Assembly (NCBI GenBank): GCA_016719855.1
Contig: JADJYH010000046.1
Span: 1 to 49,137, forward strand
DNA: 49,137 nt
Direction: 5' to 3'
From: Saprospiraceae bacterium
Lineage (GTDB): Bacteria; Bacteroidota; Bacteroidia; Chitinophagales; Saprospiraceae
This document shows positions 44,639 to 49,137 of this stretch, in pieces; positions within the stretch are counted from its first letter, which is position 1; the number at the start of each line of letters is the position of its first letter. Position numbers and translations under genes: made by a program. The notes below the pieces were generated by a model. The model saw only the letters and a list, made by a program, of their open reading frames with translations, was not told the DNA's origin and made no database searches.

Positions 44639-44646
44639 ATCTTTGC
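44639..44646 (+). promoter_or_regulatory. -7 promoter element of the rplU-rpmA operon
   Basis: TATCTTTG, 70 nt before rplU. No clear TTG at -33. The downstream CGCCCGTTTTT matches that of the queD promoter. Confidence 0.5.
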
Positions 44647-44715
44647 GCCCGTTTTTAAAGGGCTTTTGAGCTTTTTGAAACTGCAAACAACAATTTATTC
44701 ATTAAATTCTTCAAC

Positions 44716-45030
44716 ATGTTCGCAATCGTAACCATAGCCGGTCAGCAATTCAAAGTGACGGAAGGCCAAGAGCTTTTCGTCCACCGGTTAGAAGCCGAAG
44801 AGGGCGCTAATGTTTCGTTCGACCAGGTTCACCTGATTGACAGCAGTGGTTCCATCAACGTCGGCACGCCGATAGTGAAGGGCGCCAGCATCGGCGCTAC
44901 TGTCCTCGACCCGCTCGTGAAGGGCGACAAAGTCATCGTTTTCAAAAAGAAAAGGCGCAAGGGCTACCGGGTAAAAAAGGGCCACCGCCAACAGTTTTCG
45001 AAAATCAAAATCAATTCGATCACTGCTTGA
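44716..45030 (+). CDS. rplU: 50S ribosomal protein L21
   Basis: 104 residues, MFAIVTIAGQQFKVTEGQEL; KVIVFKKKRRKGYRVKKGHR near the C-terminus is the L21 signature. The frame is complete and short, without the long tail that I recall in some Bacteroidota L21 proteins. It is 66 nt ahead of rpmA and cotranscribed with it. It binds 23S rRNA in the large subunit. Confidence 0.95.
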   Translation: MFAIVTIAGQQFKVTEGQELFVHRLEAEEGANVSFDQVHLIDSSGSINVGTPIVKGASIGATVLDPLVKGDKVIVFKKKRRKGYRVKKGHRQQFSKIKINSITA

Positions 45031-45096
45031 TACGATGGCCGTCACTCATTCCCGGCAGTTTGCCGGGGCATCTTTTCAACCTAAAAATTTTTAAAA

Positions 45097-45792
45097 ATGG
45101 CACATAAGAAAGGTGAAGGTTCAACCCAGAACGGGAGGGACAGTAATGCGAAACGACTCGGCGTTAAACTTTATGGTGGCCAGAAGGCCACAGCAGGAAA
45201 CATCATCGTGCGCCAGCGTGGCACTAAATGGCACCCAGGTGAGAACGTTTACATGGGCAAAGATTTTACGCTTCATGCCGCTGTGGATGGTAACGTTGTT
45301 TTCCGCAAGGGCCGTCGTGACCGCACTTTCGTGAACATCATGCCGTTTGACGTTCCCGAAACAGTTGCCACGATTGCCAAGGCAAGGCCAGCTCCTAAAA
45401 AAGAGGAGAAGGTGGTGATACCGGTAGCTATCCCCGTGAAAGCTGCGGAACCTGCTGCACCCGTTGCTGCCGCTCCAGTGGCACCAGACGCTGCTGCAAC
45501 AGCACCAGTTTCCGGTAAAAAAGACGACCTGAAGAAAATCGAAGGCATTGGCCCAGCCATCGAAAAGTTGCTAAATGCAGCAGGAATCACTACATTTGCT
45601 GGCCTTGCAGGGACAACTTCCGATAGTATCAAGGAAACCCTTGTCGCAGCTGGCTCTCGATTCGGCTTCCACGATCCAACCTCATGGCCCCACCAAGCAA
45701 GCATGGCTGCCGAAGGCAACTGGGATGAACTGAAGAAATTGCAGGATGAACTCGATGGAGGAAAAGCAGTTTCGGCTCAGGAAGAGGAATAA
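45097..45792 (+). CDS. rpmA: 50S ribosomal protein L27 with helix-hairpin-helix C-terminal extension
   Basis: 231 residues, whereas L27 normally has about 85-95. The core (residues ~1-88) is MAHKKGEGSTQNGRDSNAKR, LGVKLYGGQKATAGNIIVRQ, RGTKWHPGENVYMGKDFTLH, then FRKGRRDRTFVNIMPF. A lysine-rich piece and an Ala/Pro-rich linker follow (about 105-142). Residues ~145-225 form a helix-hairpin-helix-like domain: KDDLKKIEGIGPAIEKLLNA, AGITTFAGLAGTTSDSIKET, and an end HDPTSWPHQASMAAEGNWDE, LKKLQDELDGGK. The frame is clean, so the fusion is not an indel effect. The tail may bind RNA or DNA; its use on the ribosome is unknown. A terminator follows at 45832. Confidence 0.93.
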   Translation: MAHKKGEGSTQNGRDSNAKRLGVKLYGGQKATAGNIIVRQRGTKWHPGENVYMGKDFTLHAAVDGNVVFRKGRRDRTFVNIMPFDVPETVATIAKARPAPKKEEKVVIPVAIPVKAAEPAAPVAAAPVAPDAAATAPVSGKKDDLKKIEGIGPAIEKLLNAAGITTFAGLAGTTSDSIKETLVAAGSRFGFHDPTSWPHQASMAAEGNWDELKKLQDELDGGKAVSAQEEE

Positions 45793-45831
45793 TCAATTCG
45801 AATAGTTTTAGTTTTCATAGCTTTATATTTG

Positions 45832-45862
45832 AAGTCCTGCCCGCAAGGGTAGGACTTTTTTT
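45832..45862 (+). terminator. Intrinsic terminator of rplU-rpmA
   Basis: AAGTCCTGCC (from 45832) pairs with GGGTAGGACTT (to ~45856), followed by more T; 40 nt past the rpmA stop. Confidence 0.85.
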
Positions 45863-45863
45863 C

Positions 45864-45932
45864 GGGTGAGAGATGTGAGCGGGTGAGCGTCGTAAAGGCG
45901 CTCACCCGCTCACTTTTTCTCACATGCTCACC
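45864..45932. repeat. Word hairpin (GTGAG word) between rpmA and ftsY
   Basis: GTGAG recurs at 45866, 45875 and 45883 on the left; CTCAC recurs at 45901, 45909, 45919 and 45927 on the right, mostly at 8-10 nt spacing. Arms pair across a ~10-nt loop around 45890-45899. Lies directly behind the rpmA terminator and three bases from the ftsY stop. Confidence 0.6.
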
Positions 45933-45934
45933 GC

Positions 45935-46893
45935 TTACCCTCTCTTAAAGAGCGACTCCACAAACGCCCGTTTGTTGAACACTTGCAGCTTGTCTATCGC
46001 TTCGCCAACACCAATGTACTTGATGGGGATTTTGAACTGGTCGGAAATGCCAATAGCCACGCCGCCTCTGGCCGTGCCGTCAATTTGGTAAGTGCCAAGC
46101 AGGTTACTTCCCGTGGCGGCTGTGAATTGCTTCGCCTGCTCGATGGCGTTTTGTCCAGTCGTGGCATCCAGAATCAGCATCACATCATCGGGGCTCGGGC
46201 AGGCACTTGCTGATGGAGCGCTTGATTTTGGTCAGCTCGTTCATCAGGTTGATTTTGGTGTGGAGGCGGCCTGCTGTATCAATGATGCAGACATCCAAGT
46301 CATTTTTCAAGGCATAATCCACCGTTTCGTAAGCCACAGCAGCCGGATCGGTGTTCATGCCCTTGGCGTAGAAGTGGCAGCCCACCCGCTCCGACCATAT
46401 CTTCAACTGGTCAACAGCAGCAGCCCGGAAGGTATCGCCAGCCCCAATGACCACTTTTTGGCCTGCCTTTGTGAATGCGTACGCCAACTTTCCGATGGTG
46501 GTGGTTTTGCCCACGCCATTTACCCCGACAACAAGCAGCACATAAGGCTTTTTGCCGGGAGGCGCTGCGAAATCGTGGGTATCGCCAGTATTGTTGTTTT
46601 CTTCGAGCAACTTTACGATTTCGTCCCGCATGATGCGGTCAACTCGCCGGTGTTCAGGTACTTGTCCTGTCCAACCCGCTCTTCTATCCGACCAATGATT
46701 TTGACGGTAGTCTCCAATCCTACATCGGAGGTGATGAGGATATTCTCCAGTTCATCGAGCACCTCCACGTCCACAGTTGACTTGCCAGCTACGGCCTTGG
46801 TCAGCTTGTCGAAAAGTCAGCCTTAGTTTTTCAAGCCCCTGGTCGAGGTCTTGCTCCTTTCTTTGGTGAAGAATTTTTTTGAAAAAAGCTCAT
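45935..46893 (-). pseudogene. ftsY: Signal recognition particle receptor FtsY (frameshifted)
   Basis: The ATG at 46893 starts MSFFKKILHQRKEQDLDQGL. After indels near 46820, 46630 and 46187 the GTPase is continuous: VLLVVGVNGVGKTTTIGKLA (P-loop), VIGAGDTFRAAAVDQLKIW, DVCIIDTAGRLHTKINLMNE (DTAG), VMLILDATTGQNAIEQAKQF, GTARGGVAIGISDQFKIPIK and IGVGEAIDKLQVF, ending at TAA 45937-45935. About 318 residues is the normal NG-domain size. FtsY docks the SRP-ribosome complex at the membrane. FtsY is essential, so a real triple-frameshift is very unlikely. It follows rpmB, rpmG and DUF4295 on the same strand. Confidence 0.9.
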
Positions 46894-46900
46894 ATTCTGA

Positions 46901-46980
46901 GAGGATATTGGGATATTGGGATTTTAGGTGATTGGGGAATTCAATATCCCAATATCTCAATCACTTAATATCTCAATATC
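46901..46980. repeat. Octamer word hairpin (TGGGATAT word) upstream of ftsY
   Basis: Left arm 46901-46940 is five 8-bp units (TGGGATAT type); right arm 46941-46980 is five 8-bp units (TCAATATC type), in reverse complement and directly adjoining. It lies 7 nt upstream of the ftsY start, inside the rpmB-rpmG-DUF4295-ftsY operon. Confidence 0.75.
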
Positions 46981-46992
46981 CTCAAAATGACA

Positions 46993-47027
46993 AAGGCTTT
47001 TCTTAAAACAGGTTTAAGAAAAGCCTT
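46993..47027 (-). terminator. Terminator-like hairpin between DUF4295 and ftsY
   Basis: AAGGCTTTTCTTAAA (46993-47007) and its exact complement (47013-47027), loop ACAGG. On the minus strand it lies after the DUF4295 stop; the T tract after it is poor. Confidence 0.65.
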
Positions 47028-47061
47028 CGAGATTTGACAGCAAAATAGGTTGAATGGAAAT

Positions 47062-47237
47062 TTACTTCTTCTCGAAGAACTCCTTCACCTTGTCTTTGTG
47101 AATCATCAATTCTTTGTAAAGGTGTACCCTGCCTGTTTTGGGGTCTTTTACACTCTTAACGACTTTAACGAAATCACGCCCAGAACCTACGTTGGCGGCA
47201 CGCTGGGCAACTTTGCGTTCTTTGATACTTTTGCCAT
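47062..47237 (-). pseudogene. DUF4295 small protein (frameshift in an A run)
   Basis: The start ATG at 47237 (MAK) is followed by an A run that seems one base short; the next frame continues SIKERKVAQRAANVGSGRDF, VKVVKSVKDPKTGRVHLYKE, LMIHKDKVKEFFEKK. This is the ~55-residue DUF4295 family found beside rpmG in Bacteroidota, thought to be ribosome-associated because of position only. The 77-residue longer frame to 47295 is not likely, since its N-terminus has no family match. Confidence 0.75.
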
Positions 47238-47306
47238 GACTTACGAGATTGAAAATGATAATTTTTATTTCTCTACAACCCAAGAACAATACCATGCTCC
47301 AAAAGA

Positions 47307-47493
47307 TTACTGATCTCCCGGTGAATGGTGATTTTCCTCATAAATGGGTTGTACTTTTTCAGTTCAAGAGGTCTGGTGTGTTCTTACGGTTCTTCTCCGT
47401 GATATAACGGGAAATACCAGGCACATCCGTCTTCCGCTGCTCGGTGCATTTCCAATGTGATTAGATGCGATTTTCTTTGCTTTTCTTAGCCAT
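47307..47493 (-). pseudogene. rpmG: 50S ribosomal protein L33 (frameshifted)
   Basis: The ATG at 47493 gives MAKKSKENRI, then (other frame) TLECTEQRKTDVPGISRYIT, EKNRKNTPDRLELKKYNPFM and RKITIHREIK, with the stop at about 47309-47307. The single Cys is part of the usual L33 pattern in this phylum. About 60 residues. The stop reached after ten codons is due to one or two indels. Confidence 0.8.
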
Positions 47494-47503
47494 TTTGTTT
47501 CAG

Positions 47504-47805
47504 TTATACTGTTTTAAAAACAGATTTAGGTTCAAAAAAATTAGCACCCCTGTTTTGGAGCGAGGGAGATGCCTCGGCAAAACCCCTGGCTTGCTGTTTT
47601 TTCAAGTAGGAAGACAGGCCTTGCTTTTGATGCTCCGGAAGTGCGGAGGAAGACACTCAGCATAATCCACTCACCTGTTTCGGGGGAATGAAAAGCGCTT
47701 CTGAACAAGTTCGGCAAAAAGCGGCGACGTGTCTTGCGGTTGGAGTGCGATACGTTGTTGCCAGATACCGCCTTTCCAGTTAATTCAGAAACTCTTCGAC
47801 AACAG
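47504..47805 (-). pseudogene. rpmB: 50S ribosomal protein L28 (frameshifted, start unclear)
   Basis: Frames show RRVSELTGKAVSGNNVSHSN, RKTRRRFLPNL and PETGEWIMLSVFLR, then SSYLKKQQARGFAEA, the L28 body. No ATG fits before the first residues (a TTG near 47810 is possible), so the 5' end is uncertain. It lies at the head of the rpmB-rpmG-DUF4295-ftsY operon, which is typical of the phylum. Confidence 0.65.
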
Positions 47806-47890
47806 AATTGCTTACTTCTTGAGTTATGACCGGTTGTGGGTTCCGAATTTATCGACAAACTCAAATCTCATAACTCATCCGAAATTGTAG

Positions 47891-47965
47891 TGACTCCGAA
47901 AGGACCTCGAACCTTTAACCTCCTGATCCGTAGTCAGGTGCTCTATCCAATTAAGCCACGGAGCC
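47891..47965 (-). tRNA. tRNA-Arg (anticodon ACG)
   Basis: Minus-strand cloverleaf: acceptor GGCTCCG pairs with CGGAGTC (one G-T), a D arm with TTGGATAGAG, anticodon stem CCTGA/TCAGG with loop CTACGGA (anticodon ACG), and T arm with GGTTCGA. No CCA is encoded. 75 nt including the discriminator A. Confidence 0.9.
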
Positions 47966-48149
47966 GTTTTTGAACGAAGCACAAACCACTTTTCAGGGAA
48001 AAAGTTCATCTAGTGCTCGTTTTTTACAAAGCCCTAATGCCTCCAAAACCATTTTTTTTCGGAAGCGGCTGCAAAATAGCGCTTTCAGGATTAAAGAGAA
48101 AAAACTTTTGGTGAAAAACTTTTCAATTGGTTGGCCTAAGCTCACCACT

Positions 48150-49137
48150 TTACAAACTCACAGAAATCTTCGTCAAATCAAACATGTTCACCACATAAAC
48201 GCCTGTACTCAATCACTTTTACGTCAATTGTTTGTGGTCTGCGGTTTGAACGGTTCAGGCGTCGCCCTTGGTTGAAAATCATCTCCTGCGCCGCATTGTT
48301 GAACCCGGACTTTCCGTCGCAATCAACGTTGCCGTAATCAATGTTGATGAAATTGCTGGTGGGGTTTGGTGTCCTGTATCAGCCCCTTTTGCCGGCGGTA
48401 CAGCTCGCCAGGTGCCCTCCTGCCGCACTGAGTCATTGCTGATGCAGTAGGCGTGCAGGTATTTCATGTCGTAAACATTGAGCCTACCCCGAAACCGTCG
48501 TTGGCGAGGCTCGGCGCACAACGTCCGTGTTTTGGAAGTGGCGTTCCGAACGAGAGGGCACATTCGGCGGGAGCAATCATTTGCCAGTGAATCAATCAGT
48601 GTGCAGGGCAGGCTGTACAGCAGCGCAACCGAGCCTGCCACATGCGGGCGACCCGGAAGAAGTGCCGCTGAAATCACTCCCGGTAGAGGCCGTTGGTACT
48701 GCTCGTCGAGGTACTTTGTGCAGGTGCGCCGAGGTCAATGCTCGCCGGGCCGTAAGCGGCTCCCGACACCCGCTTGTCGTCCTGGCCAGTATTGGTGACG
48801 GAGATGAGAAAGTCGCTTGGGCAACTCGTAGGGATATCGCCAACCTCGTCCACGTCCCACTCAGCATTGGCCGTGGCGGCAACGTTCAGCACGCCCGCCT
48901 GGCCCAACGGAGTCGTACATGGAACCCCGGATGGGCTGCTCGCTGCACATGACACCATCAATCCCGAAGGAGCCGTTGGTCTTTACGAAAGCCCCTCCTG
49001 CCCATTGGTTTGGTTGTATCGCTCCCGCATGTCCAGCACGTATTGGAAAGCAGCTATCACTTCATCCACAAACTCCGCACCGAGGAACATCAGCTTCACG
49101 TCCCAGTTGATGCCCGCCGTGCCGATGCCGTTGTTGC
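48150..49137 (-). pseudogene. Subtilisin-family (S8) serine protease, partial, frameshifted
   Basis: The gene continues past the right edge, so its N-terminus is missing. In reading order: GINWDVKLMFLGAEFVDEVI (S8 core), VLNVAATANAEWDVDEVGDI, SVTNTGQDDKRVSGAAYGPA, IDLGAPAQSTSTSS, and FSGTSSGSPHVAGSVALLYS, the Ser active-site block GTSxGSPHVAG. Later pieces include NVYDMKYLHAYCISN, and the C-terminus reads STGVYVVNMFDLTKISVSL with TAA 48152-48150, like the end of a T9SS sorting domain. The Asp and His of the triad should lie outside or just at the edge. Extracellular protease. Many indels. Confidence 0.8.

Overview
The window looks like chromosome of a member of the phylum Bacteroidota, probably a Saprospiria or Chitinophagales-like environmental lineage of roughly 50 percent GC. 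Three kinds of evidence support this. Several secreted proteins end in type IX secretion (T9SS) sorting domains (CotH-like protein, M12B-type metalloprotease, M14 carboxypeptidase, probably the S8 protease). Promoter-like sites match the Bacteroidota pattern TTG, 17-23 nt, TAnnTTTG, with no obvious Shine-Dalgarno sites. The gene order rpmB-rpmG-DUF4295-ftsY and a one-protein hybrid two-component regulator (HTCC) are also typical. The genus cannot be fixed from sequence alone.

Layout. 1-8.6 kb is rich in frameshifts: a secreted protein fragment, a dihydroflavonol-reductase-like epimerase, a LytTR regulator with its LytS-type kinase, queD, an HNH nuclease with an overlapping upstream partner, acs, recO and a small secreted protein. 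8.7-22 kb is mostly intact: CotH-like protein, Gfo/Idh oxidoreductase, TonB-C protein, OmpA lipoprotein, PagL-like deacylase, NlpE-like lipoprotein, the large HTCC regulator and an SSS symporter. 22.6-29.2 kb holds a secreted caspase-TPR protein, a beta-helix lipoprotein, an Uma2-type nuclease fold, a MoxR/BchI-type ATPase and a DUF1684 protein. 29.4-44.6 kb holds a large metalloprotease, a second epimerase, an orphan DNA methyltransferase, a SulP transporter, a histidine-rich leader peptide with terminator, an alkylglycerol-monooxygenase-like enzyme, a CNNM/CorC protein, an antirepressor-like protein, an M15 peptidase and an M14 carboxypeptidase. 44.7-49.1 kb holds rplU and an unusually long rpmA, then (minus strand) rpmB, rpmG, DUF4295, ftsY, tRNA-Arg and a partial subtilisin.

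Most striking structure. A dispersed set of short-word elements recurs. Each arm is about four tandem 7-bp units or five tandem 8-bp units of a locus-specific degenerate word, and many loci pair two arms into a long hairpin. They lie just after stop codons, between convergent genes and inside operons. Up to four lie inside the coding sequence of the HTCC regulator, one of them as exactly 72 nt in frame, another as four heptamers at a reading-frame break. This is the best candidate here for an undescribed repeat system.

Other notable points are an orphan his-type attenuator that does not precede a his gene, a perfect 36-bp-arm palindrome after the symporter, and ribosomal protein L27 carrying a helix-hairpin-helix tail. 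Frameshifts are dense at both ends and hit housekeeping genes (acs, recO, rpmB, rpmG, ftsY). Sequencing or assembly indels are therefore the simplest explanation for most broken genes. Broken genes are given as their reconstructed span.
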